A DNA stretch of 64,000 bases from Welwitschia mirabilis (GCA_051453625.1 JBOZIK010000001.1:297215495-297279494); one strand, 5' to 3'; positions 1-12,542 are shown, counted from the stretch's first letter. The notes: generated by a model not told the origin, from the letters alone. A program made the numbers and translations.

Positions 1-690
1 ATTTATTAAATAGAGAGAATAAGAAAAGATAGCTAAAAAGTAACTCTATGTAGCACTTGAGTTAGAGAAAGAACATTAACATTTTCTCTTCTCAGAACGT
101 AACTCATTGAAGAAGAGGCTAGAAGGAAAGGATCTGAAATTATAGAATCTACAGGATCTTCATCAATTAAAAAGGTAATCTAAGGCTGATTACCCAACCA
201 CCTTTAAATCCATAAAAATTAAATAGCATAATTAAACATAAAAGAATAATGTAAAATAGGTAAGATTAGTTCATTAATGAAATAACTCACAAATAAAGAT
301 CATGAGTTATTGCTAGTGAATGATTAGAATGAATGTTTAGAAAAAAGAAAAGAGAATTTAAAAATCATATTAGCAAACAAATTTGGAACTTAATAATAGC
401 TCATCCTCTCCTTAGTTAAATACTTAAGGATTAGTTAAATCAATATTTATGCCTTTTTTCACTAGTAGAGGAGCTTAATTTACTTAGTTCTAACATCAAT
501 TCACAACTTAGCATCATTCAAAATGTGATGATCAAGGGTATATCACTTACTTACATTATATTTCATCCTTAGAATGGGTTATGATAAATACTTTTTCAAA
601 TGATGTAGAAGAGATAATGCCTTCTCTTTAAGAAATTAGCAATAAAATTTTAACATAATCCATAAAAATTAATAAGGTCATAGAAGTGTT
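1..690. other. AT-rich sequence, no gene recognised
   Basis: No reading frame gives a family I recognise. Around 50-160 the plus strand reads briefly as a charged, coiled-coil-like peptide, but it is broken by stops and too short to name. The stretch lies just outside the inner edge of the copia 3' LTR, so it is probably the older sequence into which that element inserted. Confidence 0.4.
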
Positions 691-694
691 AGAG

Positions 695-1713
695 GATCCT
701 TTACCATAAATAAGGGTGAATAGAAAAAAATTTTATGTGCTTTACTAGTATATATTCAAAAGAATAAACTAGAGTACCAATAGATTGAAAAGAAAAATAC
801 AAAGCAAAGAAAAGCATAAACATAATGGTTTTTATAGTGGATTGGCCTTAGGACCTAGTCCAATTTGATGGTATAATAGAAAATCCTTTTAGCACACTAG
901 TTCCCTTAAATATATCCTACATCAACAAGTGCATGAAACCCCTTACAATAACTTATCTTTTTATCCTATAAGCCAATAACTTTACAATTAAATAAATCTA
1001 CAAAAATAGCATATGTAATAAAGTATTCTAATCTTTAAGGTATATCTCACTATGCAAATGATTAAAGAGGCCTTTTTAAGCTTATACACTTAATTGAAAA
1101 CTAACCTAAGAGCACAATTTTGGGATGATAAATATTATCAAAACTAAATATTTCTTCTTTCTTATTTCAATATGAACTATACTTATTTAAGATATTAGGA
1201 GGGAAATGGAGAATAAGAGAGAAACTTATAGCTAAGAGATTAGAAACGATGTCAAAAAAATGGGAGAACTTTTAATTCCAAAAATAGTTATAATGTCTTT
1301 TTGAAGGATTTCCTTCATGTGATCATATGTTTTAGGTTTTTTAGATGTTAGAAGTTTTAACTAATAAGATCTTTTTGAAAGGTCAAATGTTCCATCTTGT
1401 AGGGCTAGGCCTGCTAGTTTAGAAGGTTGAACATTTTAATAGATTTTTTGCCAAAGAGTGAAAAACTCTAAGAGAAAAGTTACATGTTCTAGACTTGGTT
1501 TTTGGACATCATAGAGTTAGTTCAATTTCTATCTTAATAAATCTAGACATCCTAGACTTAGAATTTGAATGTTCTAGCTTATTCTTAGTTTTTTTGGTAA
1601 TATTTCTAGTCCTTATCTTTTAAAATAAGGATTTAGATTAATCTTATTTTTTTAATAGTTATCTTTAAAACCAAATTATCCTATTTCTTAATAATCTTCT
1701 AATTTTTAATGAT
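695..1713 (-). repeat. 3' LTR of the SIRE-like copia element
   Basis: This stretch aligns by eye with 9,631-9,800 and then 15,741-16,590. Shared landmarks include the segment ending in 'gacctag' near 850-857 (compare 9,791-9,797), 'ccttttagca' at 884-893 (compare 15,741-15,750), and matching runs around 1,020-1,070 (15,880-15,930) and 1,560-1,650 (16,430-16,520). The copies differ by many substitutions and small indels, so the insertion is old. The outer edge near 1,713 is approximate. Confidence 0.7.
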
Positions 1714-2229
1714 AACAACATATAGGTACTTAAACCAAGGAGAATCTAGGAGCTAAAAATTTATTGCTTTTACTTCCTTTAAAGTTTTACTTTATTTAAG
1801 AGCATTAAATGCATTTAAAACATATGAACTTATTTTCTTATAATCCTCAATGTGAAAATCAAGTTGGATATTATCTATAAACAACATAGTTTTAAAAAAA
1901 AAGTATTTTACTATTTGAAATTATCATGAATAGATAGATATGTCTAGTGACATTTAGCCAATTTAAGTACATCAAAGGTTAATCAATACAATTGTATTTT
2001 TATACCATAGTAGGTTGAGGCTACTAATGTCTTATTAATAATTTCATTTGCATAACCATTAAGGTATGAACACATAAAGAAAAAAATAACTATAAGAAAC
2101 CTTTAGTAAATAAAATCTCTTAAGTTGAGTACCTATTTCACTTCCTCTTTTTCATCATTGAAATAAAATTTCTTAAAGAATATATTAGAAAATTTTAGTA
2201 TTTTTAGAAAAACAATATCATAAGCCTAA
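1714..2229 (-). other. Presumed 3' untranslated region of the copia element
   Basis: This stretch lies between the end of the RNase H domain and the 3' LTR. I see no open frame and no clear polypurine tract on the minus strand. A short continuation of pol, resembling the usual C-terminal tail after the 'FTKPL'-type motif, is readable down to about 2,200. Confidence 0.45.
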
Positions 2230-2720
2230 TTTATAACATAAATTCACAATTTTGTCTTCACCTAAAGGATTTTTAAAGAGAAATACAAGTTGGTTAGCAA
2301 TCCCAATATAACTAAATTCAATTATACAACTTAGTACTATTCAAAAATAAAGTGATATCTAATATCAATATGTTTAATTGTTAAATGTTGAATTGTATTT
2401 TTCATGATGTTTATATTACTTATATTATAACAAGAAAGAGTCAAAGTTCTCACATCAATACCAAAATTAATTAACATTTACTTTATCCATAAATGTTAAG
2501 TGTTATTTATACTTGTAGCTATATGTTTAGCTCACTAGTGAATAAGAAAGTGTAGTTTTTATTATTGATAAACTAGGTGTCCAAATAATTTCTAATATAA
2601 AAGCATGTACCACTGGTACTCTTCTTATCATCTACATAACTTACCTAGTATGCATTACTATGGCCAACTAGATTAAGTGAGATATCAAAAGGGTATCATA
2701 AACCATATTTCTTGGTATCT
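2230..2720 (-). pseudogene. copia RNase H domain (degenerate)
   Basis: The minus-strand translation shows the copia RNase H signature in order: LVGHSNAY (family LxGYSDAD), then VDDKKSTSGTCFYI (family KSTSGxxxxL) near 2,640-2,590. Next comes a degraded equivalent of the AEAEY segment near 2,510, then KNTIQHLTIKHIDIRYHF near 2,405-2,350, and finally LVFLFKNPLGE near 2,290-2,260, matching the family 'QLADIFTKPL'. RNase H degrades the RNA strand during reverse transcription. Stops and frame changes occur between the motifs. The first Asp of the GYSDAD motif reads Asn here, so an active-site carboxylate appears lost. Family assignment is confident; the boundaries are approximate. Confidence 0.88.
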
Positions 2721-3460
2721 TTCAAGTAGCAAATGATTCTTTTAATAACCCTTAAAAGAGAATTTTTTTAGTTTTGGTTAATATATTACACATATTCCTA
2801 TATTTAAGGTACTATCAAAAGGACTAGTAACTAAATATAATAAACTTCTAATCATTCTTCTAAATAGAATCTTATCAATACCTTTTTCATTATTACCTTT
2901 GAAAATTTTAGCATTAGTTTCCATGAAAGTTTTAATTTCTTTTAAACATCCCATGTCATATGTATTAAGAATATTAGAGGCATATTAACTTTGGCTTATG
3001 AAAATAGATGTGGGAATTTTCTTCATTTGAATATCTAAGAAAAAGAATAATTCTTCAAACCTACTCATCTTACATAATCCTTGCATAACTTTGGAAAACT
3101 CATGAGATAGATTCTTATTAGAAGCTTTAAAAACTATGTCATATATATATAAGTTAAAATAAATAGCTTATCTTCCCTTTTTAATGAACAAAGTAGGATC
3201 ATATTACCTCTAGAAAAACCATTTAAAATTAAGAATTAAGTAAGGCTTTCATACCAAGCTTCAGAATCATGTTTAAGACTATAAAGAGCCTTGTGTAACT
3301 TGCATACATAGTATATATGTTTTAAATTAATAAACTATACTGATTAACATTTATAGTTTCTCATTAAAAAATGCATTTAAAAATGAACTTTCATATCCTT
3401 TTTGAATAATTTCAATGGCTTTGAGTCTTACAATAGGGGTGTAAGTTTCATCATCATAAA
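2720..3460 (-). pseudogene. copia reverse transcriptase (degenerate)
   Basis: The minus strand reads DDETYTPIVRLKAI near 3,460-3,420 (family FDETFAPVARMEAI) and SSFLNAFFNEKL near 3,395-3,360 (family KSAFLNGYLNEEV). It continues with CMQVTQGSL and a second-frame 'VCKLHKALYSLKHD' near 3,310-3,260 (family YKLxKALYGLKQAPRAWY), EFSKVMQGLCKMS near 3,100-3,060, and RRMIRSLLYLVTSPFD near 2,860-2,815 (family YRGMIGSLLYLTASRPD). These make the copia RT assignment secure. The YVDD catalytic box falls near 3,140 and is not clearly legible, because stops and frame changes crowd that stretch. The domain is continuous with RNase H downstream. Confidence 0.9.
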
Positions 3461-3689
3461 TCCCCCTTATCAATAATAGTCATGAACCACTAATATATCT
3501 TTATCTTGTAAAATGTTGTTATTCTCTTTAATTTTATTTTTGGAAATCCACTTTATACCAATGATATATTTACTTATGATCTTAGAATGAGATCACATAC
3601 CTTATTCATTAAACATTGATCACATTTCTTGTGCATTGGTATCATCCAAAACTAATCTTTTTCTACTTACTAAAAATTTTATATTCAAT

Positions 3690-4180
3690 ATCAGAAACCA
3701 AAGAAAATAAATACTTATGTCCTCTTATTATAGTTGTGGAATTTAAGTCTCTAATAATCTAATAATGTGTATGGTTTATTTTTATTATTATAGGAAGAGA
3801 TGTGTATTTTGGAACTTTTATAGGATTTGAAGATGATTCATTATTTTGCTTTTGGATGATAAGGCTTTGAGTTATCGCTACCTCCTTATTTCTTTTGTTA
3901 GATATTACTTCAAGACTTACCTTAGATTTATTTACCCTTACATGAATAGATTCTTCAATACTATGAGAGGATTTATTAAAAGATGATAAGATTTTAAAGT
4001 CATAGACTAACCTAGGAAAAATACTTCATTACTTTTTAAATCAAACTTGGTTCTATTACCTTTCTATTTAACTATTAAAAAATTGCTTTCAAAAACTTTA
4101 AATTATTTAACATTAGATTTATAACCTATTCATAATTTGTACGAAGTTTTAATGTTGCCTAAGCATAAGAAGACTCTATT
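3690..4180 (-). pseudogene. copia integrase C-terminal/RT linker region (degenerate)
   Basis: The readable landmark is SIEESIHVRVNKS near 3,965-3,925, equivalent to the 'VEESIHVVFDE' motif of SIRE/Tork-type copia polyproteins, followed by a variable acidic/serine-rich linker before RT. Between 3,690 and 3,900 the translation is largely open (for example SNPIKVPKYTSLP) but not conserved, as expected for this linker. The segment supports an originally continuous pol from integrase to RT. Confidence 0.7.
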
Positions 4181-4800
4181 TGTAATGTAGTAAGTGCTAT
4201 TAATAGCTTCATCTAAAAAATACTAAGGTAACTATTTTTATTTAGCATTGTTCTAGCCATTTCTATTAGGATGCATTTTCTTCTTTTAGCCACTCCATTT
4301 TGCTAAGGTATTTTAGAAGTTACAAACTAATGTAAAATTCCAAGTGAGTTACAAAAATTATTAAACTTATCATTTCCAAATTAATTTCATGATTTGATTA
4401 AATAATGTTTATTAAATATCAATTTTTAATTTAAATTATATTGTAAATATTAACAAACTAATTAAATGCTTTATCCATACTATGTAAAATGCTTATCCTA
4501 TAAAATATATAAAAATCATTAACTATAACTAAAAGATATTTCTTACCACAAATGATTTATATTTACTTTAGCCCAACCAAATCCATGTCGATTAGTTCTA
4601 ATAGCCTTCTCGTGCTGGTGCTTATATCACTTTTAAAAGAATTTTGGTTTTTTCTCTTTCAAAAAAGATCTAAAAATTTTGGTTTGAAAAACTTTTAACT
4701 TTAAAACTCTAAGGATTAATTCTTTGCTTATAATTGTTTGAAGATCCTTTAAGCTAAAGTGTTCAATGATTATATTTCAAACATTACTTTCATCTTCTTA
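4180..4800 (-). pseudogene. copia pre-integrase and integrase core (degenerate)
   Basis: A pre-integrase zinc-type region is legible around 4,800-4,625 (SFKVKSFSNQNF and FEREKTKILLKVI in the place of a 'C..CQxGKxxKxSFK' segment). It is followed by LELIDMDLVG at about 4,605-4,575 (family LELIHMDLFGP) and LVIVNDFYIF near 4,535 (family VIVDDYSRF). The second acidic block appears as SNHEINLEMISLI near 4,390-4,350 (family SDHGTEFENxxF), and LSKMEWLKEENAS near 4,300-4,260 matches 'PQQNGVVERKNRT'. The DDE Asp in the SDHG block reads Asn. Integrase joins cDNA ends to target DNA; this copy cannot be functional. Confidence 0.85.
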
Positions 4801-5689
4801 TTTCAAGTAACAATTTTAATCTTCATCTTTAGTTGAATTTAAAATGTAAATAACACTTGACCTTATTTTAATAAAAACTAATTTGTTATTGGTAAAATCT
4901 CTAATATCATATTTATCTTTAAGAAAAAACACTTTGTTTTCTTATCACAAACTTATGATATGCTAATAAATATGTGTTTACACTTTCTACATAATGAAGA
5001 TAATGTATAAAAGGGTGTCATTTATTACTAAGAATGGTAGGTTTATCTAATATTTTACCATCACTATTTTCTTCAAAGATATTATCACCTCATTTACAAT
5101 CATTTAATATATAAAATAGATTTTTATGATCTATTATATATTGGAGTAAACACTATTAAGATGCCATCTCATTACATCTTACACCTTAAAGAAAATATGA
5201 GAAATAAGGTTTTTATAGCATTTATTGAATCCACTTTCTTATGATTTTCTTTGGTTTTTGAAACATATCTTTTCGTATGAACCTATGAAAACTATAGGAA
5301 AAAAATAGATATTCTATATAAATAATAAAATTTAGCATGATAATTTTCTTGACAATAGTAACACTTTAGACTAATCTTGGCAAAGAAATCATTAAAAATG
5401 GTGGAAAAAGTAAACATAGTAAAGTTGATAAATCTAATACCAAATCTAGCATAAGGACTTTTATAATTACCCATCATGATGTTAAATTTTTTTATTCCAT
5501 TATTAAATTTTACAACTACTCTTTTAGAATCTTGTAAATCACTAGTAAGAATTTTAATCATAGTTAGCATATTTTAGTTATTTTCTAAATATGTAATCTA
5601 ATATTACAAAAGAACATTCTTCTTAATAAGATCTATGCCAACTTCATAAAGTATTTTAAAAGTATCATGGATATCACTATTACTTAATA

Positions 5690-6460
5690 ATCTTCTTGAT
5701 CATAACTATTATGTTCATTACATACCTCATTTTCTTCTATAAAGGATATTAATCTAAATTTTATGCTTTCTTCTTATCTACTAGATTGGAATGCAAGTAT
5801 ATCATTCTCGTAATCATCCCATGTTACTTTGAGGACCTTTTTGTCCTTGCTTTTGTATCCTTATTATTTGCATTACACTTATAACATTAGAGGATTTATT
5901 TCATAAAGGAGTCCTTTTGAATGGTCTAACATCCTTTGTTTTCAAAAATTCCATAAATTTTCTTGCCAAAAAAGCTAGATCTTCATCTTCACCTTTACTT
6001 ATAGCATCACTTACCAAGTCATCTTATATTGGTTTAAGAGCTATGATTTTTTTCTTAGAAGCTTTCTTAAACTCAATTGATGCTTCATATGTCATGAAGG
6101 ATCTATTTAGTTCTTATAATTTAATCTTATTTATATCTTTAATTTTATCTATATTAGTTATCTTAGATTTAAATTTTCTTATTAGAATACAAAGAATTTT
6201 ACATACCACTATACTTTGAGGAATTGTTTCTGCTATGCCTACATGATATTAACAAGATTAACAATGACTATTATGTATTTATAATAATTTATGATCCTTT
6301 ATTTTAATGTTTTTAACTTAGTAATCAACATTTATAATTTGCATTTTTTTCCATGCTAGTTTCTTCATGGGTAACCCTATGAGTTTCCCAAACATCTTTT
6401 GTTGTTTGGCATTATAAAACTCAATTGTATTCTTTTTGAGTAAGTCCTATTGGATTTAAA
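5690..6460 (-). pseudogene. copia gag with zinc-knuckle remnant (degenerate)
   Basis: The minus strand reads CQTTKDVWETHRVTHEETSM near 6,405-6,345 (family CxTAKEIWDxLxVTHEGTS). It continues with KITNIDKIKDINKI and ELNRSFMTYEASIEF near 6,180-6,070 (family KVTAIQEAKDLxxLxLEELIGSLMTHE). KKKIIALKPI and then DEDLAFLARKFMEFLK follow near 6,040-5,940, then CYKCN near 5,885 as a zinc-knuckle relic, and KVTWDDYENDILAF near 5,835-5,795 (family KATWDDSESE). This is the UBN2-type gag of Ty1/copia, the particle protein. The N-terminal portion is displaced upstream of foreign sequence (see 6,470-9,320). Confidence 0.85.
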
Positions 6461-6582
6461 AATTCATTAAGTGTAATTTAGGCTTAGAAACTAGGATAAA
6501 TTCCCAGGAAACATAAATATTCACTCATGAAAATAGCTAAACAAATTTCATTATAATGGATGATTAAATACATATAAATTTG

Positions 6583-7354
6583 CTAACTTTAGTAGTATAA
6601 AGTTAGTAATAAATCTTATAAAATTAAAAAATTCACCAAGAAATATTTCTAAACTTTACCCATGGTTTATATAAGCACTTATGGACATACCCATGTATGC
6701 TTCCTTATTTAATCAAGTATAACAATTTTAAAAAATAGGTATGTATTAAAAAAAAATCGAATAAACCCCCTCTTGATGTCAAATTTAAGAATTAGAGTGA
6801 TATCACAAACATATAAAATTTTGATGAAAGCATGTATCCCCTATCAATGAAAGTACCAAAACTAATGAATTCATTAAATGTGCAAGTTCAAGAAACATCT
6901 CCTTTAANNNNNNNNNNNNNNNNNNNNNNNNNNNNNNNNNNNNNNNNNNNNNNNNNNNNNNNNNNNNNNNNNNNNNNNNNNNNNNNNNNNNNNNNNNNNN
7001 NNNNNNNNNNNNNNNNNNNNNNNNNNNCTAACATTAGTAGTATAAAGTTAGTAATAAATCTTATAAAATTAAAAAAATTCACTAAGAAATATTTCTAAAC
7101 TTTACCCATGGTTTATATATGCACTTATGGACATACCCATGTATGCTTCCTTATTTAATCAAGTCTAATAAACTTTTAAAAAATAGGTATGTATTAAAAA
7201 AAAATCCAATAAACCCCCTCTTGATGTCAAATTTAAGAATTAGAGTGACATCACAAACATATAAAATTTTAATGAAAGCATGTAACCCCTATCAATGAAA
7301 GTACCAAACTAATGAATTCATTGAATGTGCAACTTCAAGAAACATATCCTTTAA
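6583..7354. repeat. Near-identical direct duplication around the 120-N gap
   Basis: The stretch 6,583-6,907 is repeated at 7,028-7,354 with only scattered single-base differences and small indels, on either side of Ns at 6,908-7,027. The period is about 444. The high identity compared with the surrounding decayed sequence suggests two haplotype or contig copies placed in tandem by scaffolding. Confidence 0.8.
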
Positions 7355-9240
7355 GTGACATTTCTAAATAAATTTGTATCCTTTATCCTAAGAAACTTTA
7401 AACAAGAAATTATCTAAATGATCTTCTTGAGCTATTTGCATACCTTGCTTAAAAAGATGGAATACCCACAACACTACAAATGAAACACATCCAAGAATGT
7501 AATACATCCTAGAAATGGAACTAGCCTAAGAAATTATCACATAAAAAAATCCTAAAACATGTACCATACCACTTTTAATAAGATATTCCTATGTGATATT
7601 ACATATATAATTGATTATGATAAGTCCACAACCTATGTTAACAATAAAATTTAATCTTCCATGACATAGAAATTTTGAAATATATAAAATACTATCATGA
7701 AAATGATAAATGCCTTATCCATGATAGAATCAAATCATGATAAGAATATTCATGGCACCCTTAAATTATTAAAATTATTTAAAATTCAATAATCATATTT
7801 GAAATAGTAGCAACAATGAATCATCCAAATAATTTCTATTTTATGATTTTACTAGATCTGATGCATAATCTAGTGATAGTATTCATATACAAAACCTATG
7901 TCTAAACCTTGATCATGCACTGGGAGCTCATTGTGATGTTTTATTATATTTATATGCCTGTCGTCTACTAAAAACATAAGGGGCCATTATTCAAACTAGT
8001 ATGCTAATATTATTCTACTACTAACCATTGCATAGAGATGGATCTCAAAATATTTAAGGCTCTTGATCTATAAAAGCACTACTAACAAAATGAGGTAATT
8101 CAAATTAATAAAATATTTTCATGAACCTCTCTTATAATTGTAAACGAATGCAATAATAATGGAGATTGGATCACATTTCTATGATGGAAAGTAGTTAAAA
8201 ATGGAAATCTATAGAGTTAGAGTTAAAGGATCATAAATCATAAACAAAAATATGATTGACATGGAAAAGGAAAAGAGCATGCCGGATATCATATATACTT
8301 TTGTATAAAAGAAAATATAGCAAGTATTTAAGTAATAGCAAAAACATGCCCATCATGATTCCCATCCATTGAAATTTAAAAGACCTTGATTATCTATAAA
8401 GAATCCTTAACATATAGCTTATAGGAAAATTTATAATGATCTAATCCCTTATGCATGATGCATGTTACATAGCCAGATCTACAAGGAGGGTTATAATAGA
8501 TGGATTATTGATTCCATTGCTTCTATGAAATAATCCAAAATGGATATGCCTTTTAAAAAAGAATTCATGACTACATCATATCAAAGGAAATTAGAATTAT
8601 GAAGAAGAAAAACTAGAACATTTCTTTAGAGTTAATAACATATACTCTACCCTCTATAGAAGCAATAAAAATGATTGCAAAATTTTTCATGAAGAAGCCC
8701 TATGATGGAACTCTAGAAATAAAGAAAAAAATTTTACATGATCTTTTTCTTTTGGTAAAATGTAGAATGAACAACTAATCCTGCATTGCAAGGATTAGAG
8801 TGATTCCATGACTATTTTTACTCCTTCACTCTAAGGATTTAAATATGTAGGAAAATGTTGTAACCACAATACTAAACATCTTGATCTTCAAACTAAATAA
8901 GAATCTCATCTTAAATAGACTTCATAATTAAAGTTATAAAAAGTTGGAAGATCTGTGGAGGCTAAATAAAAATTTCCCACTATGCCATTCTACTTTTAAA
9001 TTATAAATGACTATAAAAAAATCATTAATGATATCTTTTATTTTTAAAATTTCATTTTATATTTTTCTTTATTAGATGAGGATTTTATTAGGATATGGAA
9101 GAAGAATCAAAAGAAAAATAAGAGAAGGATTCATTTAAGATAAATAAAAACTAATGGACTTGAGTGATAGAGAAAATGAATCTTCTTTGCCATAAACAAT
9201 GATCATTTCACAAAAGAATTTAAAGAATAAAAAATGCTAA
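7355..9240. other. Insertion within copia gag, content unidentified
   Basis: AT-rich sequence with no coding family recognised on either strand. It separates two parts of the copia gag region, so it arrived after that element. I see no clear terminal repeats or target duplication that would name its class. Confidence 0.4.
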
Positions 9241-9630
9241 AATGAGATTTGAAAATACATCAAGTGTAGTTTAGACTTAGAAATTGGGAGAAATTCCCAA
9301 GAAGAATAAATATTCACATTAATGGTAGTATGTTTGTCATCCTTTACCTTCCACTTATTCCTTAGTGTAAATAATACTAGACCAAAGATATCAATGGTTA
9401 TAGATATAGTGTAACCTTTTCCTATCATATACCAATGCTCATATTAAGTAATTAAAGAAAGCTGATCATTTAGAACTTCTAGTACGCATAGTTGGTATCA
9501 TTAAATATTAAAGCTCTAACATTTAATTGTCCTTTAAGGTATCATATAGAATCCATTTAATTAAGTCTAAAAAAATAATAATTAGCCAAAATTTATCAAA
9601 AACCTTTCTTTAATACTAGTTATTAGTAGA

Positions 9631-9800
9631 TGTTTTACCCTAGAGGAGAGGTAAATAAGATTAGTAATAAATTTTAGGTGCTTTACTGACACATACTCAA
9701 AATAACAATTTAAAATAATAATAGAAGATTAAAAAATATAAAGAAAACAAAAGTATAATAACACTAGTTTTTAGAGTAGTTTAGACTTAGGACCTACTCG
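9631..9800 (-). repeat. 5' LTR of the copia element, inner part
   Basis: Begins with TG at 9,631 on the plus strand (CA end on the element strand) and matches about 695-860, including 'tttaggtgctttac' at 9,674-9,687 (compare 727-740) and 'ttaggacctac' at 9,788-9,798. The match stops abruptly at about 9,800 and resumes at 15,741, which marks a later insertion. Confidence 0.7.
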
Positions 9801-9832
9801 ACTCTTACACAACAGTAGTAAAGCTATAACTC

Positions 9833-9980
9833 CCTCCATTTTCATAGTTAAAAAACTTCAAACTAGCTTTGATACCAAAATGTAAACTTGAACTTCTATA
9901 GTTGAAAAAAATTCAAGCTTTCTCTGATTCCAAAATATAACTCTTTTAAGATTTAAATATGTTACTTTTCAAAATGTGAC
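9833..9980 (-). repeat. Degenerate ~55-bp repeats containing PBS-like motif
   Basis: Two or three units each end in 'gctttgatacc' or 'ctctgattcc' followed by 'aaaatgtaa'. On the minus strand this reads TTTTGGTATCAAAGC, close to the tRNA-iMet primer site TGGTATCAGAGC. A related cluster lies at 10,790-10,960. Confidence 0.6.
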
Positions 9981-10120
9981 ACTCAACCTTTTAAAACCAA
10001 AAAAATAACGATACTTTACTTAATATGGTCTTTTTTCTAAGAAGCAATGAATGTTTATTATTTTAAAAGTAGCTAGAAAAATAATAACTGATTCATAGCA
10101 ATTAAAATTATGGGAAGTAT

Positions 10121-10655
10121 TCTCATAATCATAATAATTACAAGAGATTTCTTTAATTAATAGAAAACCAATATCCAAGAAAATTNNNNNNNNNNNNNNN
10201 NNNNNNNNNNNNNNNNNNNNNNNNNNNNNNNNNNNNNNNNNNNNNNNNNNNNNNNNNNNNNNNNNNNNNNNNNNNNNNNNNNNNNNNNNNNNNNNNNNNN
10301 NNNNNNNNNNNNNNNNNNNNNNNNNNNNNNNNNNNNNNNNNNNNNNNNNNNNNNNNNNNNNNNNNNNNNNNNNNNNNNNNNNNNNNNNNNNNNNNNNNNN
10401 NNNNNNNNNNNNNNNNNNNNNNNNNNNNNNNNNNNNNNNNNNNNNNNNNNNNNNNNNNNNNNNNNNNNNNNNNNNNNNNNNNNNNNNNNNNNNNNNNNNN
10501 NNNNNNNNNNNNNNNNNNNNNNNNNNNNNNNNNNNNNNNNNNNNNNNNNNNNNNNNNNNNNNNNNNNNNNNNNNNNNNNNNNNNNNNNNNTCTCATAATC
10601 ATAATAATTACAAGAGATTTTTTTAATTAATAGAAAACCAACATCCAAGAAAATT
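10121..10655. repeat. 65-bp direct duplication flanking 405-N gap
   Basis: The sequence at 10,121-10,185 recurs at 10,591-10,655 with two or three differences, directly abutting Ns 10,186-10,590 on both sides. This is consistent with contig ends that overlap but were not merged. Confidence 0.85.
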
Positions 10656-10789
10656 CCTTTGCAAATAATCCATTATAACAAATCCTTAATTCATCACAAT
10701 TAGGAATATTTTTCTAGTAGCTTGTATATAAGATAAAATTATTTGGAAACTGAAATAAATTATCTCTCAAATGTAAAATCATAAGAATT

Positions 10790-10960
10790 AACTTCTATTT
10801 TTGCACTGAAAAACTTTCTTCCAGCTCTTATACCAAAATGTAATACTTGTATTTTCACATCTAAAAAATTCTTGTATCTCTGATATCAAAATGTAATACC
10901 CCAAATTTTAAGAGTTGAAAATCTGCATCTATAATGCTTTGATACCAAAATGATAAAACC
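10790..10960 (-). repeat. Second cluster of PBS-like ~57-bp repeats
   Basis: Three units are bounded by 'cttataccaaaatgtaatac', 'ctctgatatcaaaatgtaat' and 'gctttgataccaaaatga'. The spacing is about 56-59 bases. On the minus strand each junction resembles an LTR end (ACATT) followed by a tRNA-iMet-like primer site. Confidence 0.6.
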
Positions 10961-12542
10961 ACAATTTTCCAATACTATGAGATGATAAACTAAAATACAA
11001 TACTAAAGAATCTATAAAAAAAGGGGTCTTACTGCTTAATACAAATATTTTCTTTTATAAATATATATAGGTAGAATGATAGTTTTTTAAACTTAAGTAT
11101 TAGATTTTAATAACTTTGTTTAGTTTTTATTATCTAAATATGAAGAAGAAATCTTGAATAATTTCATAATTAATTACTAGAAACCTTATAAGTGGAGAGT
11201 TAAATATTTAAAATTTTATGATACTAGCCCATTAAACTTGGTTTACAATAAAACCTATCAATAGGTAGGCCTAAGTAATCAAGATAACTTACCTATAGAA
11301 TGAAATCCATAAGTAATTGATGGCTAAGGGATTAACACAATTCACAGAACATTCTAATTATAATATATAAAAATATAATTTTCAATATTACTTGGAGTTA
11401 AGCCTGTGATATTTATATTGGAATTCCTATGCTTTAACCACCTAAGCTATAATCTTAATTGGAAGAAAACCTAAAAATTCATTTTAAATAATTTTTTTTT
11501 AGTGTACATGTTACTAATACAGTAATATAGACTAGAAAATTCTATGTTAATGCCCACTAATAATAAATTGAAATTTTATTATAAGTAGTACTGTAAGTAA
11601 TATGGCATGATATGTTTATATTTATTTACTTTAATTGTATTCCCTTTGATATAGTAAATAAATGTTATTGACCTAATCCCTTTGAATTTCATATAAGGGC
11701 ATAATTAAGACTTTGGCTACCAGTGTGCTATTTGTATATGTATACAATTCATAGCAATTAATTATGGTATCATTAATACTTAAATATATTCATTACCCTC
11801 TAGTAGTTATATTCATGAGAGTTTGGTAACCATTCCATATTATAAACATTAGGTCTTATGGTTATAAAACAAAAATATATTTCAAAAATGAGCTTCATTA
11901 AAATTCATCATAGAGACTCGACTTTGATACCTTCCAATTGCTATGTTTCTTGATAACTAGCTAAGCTGTTACTGTTGAGTTGTATACTTTATAACTAAAA
12001 TTATATTTTAAGTAAGGACTCAATGCTTAAAATTTCTAAATGATTCTAACTGCCACTTTGACAGACATTAGAAATAGGTAACACATCTTAAAGTCTTTAA
12101 TGTTTCTCTTAGCTTTCTTAAGGTAATATTTTTTTTTCAATAAACTTTTCATGGAGTGGTTATGGCATTCACTCACTGTGTCAATCAATGAAGATTTATC
12201 TCACATTTACATTACTTCAAATGACATGATAAGAAAATGAAAACTAGGAAGGATTAGAATAAAGAAGCTAAGGTGTTTTTATTATTTTAATCTGTTGGCC
12301 AATAGAGGTTGACCAAAAGCATCACCAATCTAACACATTAGATGGTTTGCTAATTAGTGCCTAATAAGAAAAAAGAGAAACAAGTATATGGAATCCATGC
12401 TAGTGAGAAAATGCATGAAGCAAGACTAGAGAGGATGCTTCAAGCTAGCATTTACTTATACAAAAACATGCTACCAAAATAGGAAAAACATGTATTGAGG
12501 ATGAAAAAAAATTAAAATCGTGTGGTTACATCAAAGACTAAG

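Larger units (their letters stand above)
6470..9320 (-). repeat. Duplicated gag segment flanking a 2.7-kb intervening sequence
   Basis: About 70 bases at 6,470-6,540 and at 9,252-9,322 are clearly related. Both carry the run ending 'gaaaaattccca...aataaatattcac' with small differences, and the minus strand of both reads LSLNYT. The gag reading upstream of 6,460 should continue here, so the sequence between the copies is foreign. The duplication is much longer than a normal target-site duplication, so it may be a local rearrangement or an assembly effect. Confidence 0.55.

Noticed and set aside
5917-6219. Plus-strand 100-codon open frame
   Set aside because: It is antisense to the copia gag reading on the minus strand, which has clear family motifs. 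The plus-strand peptide is low-complexity and unlike any family.
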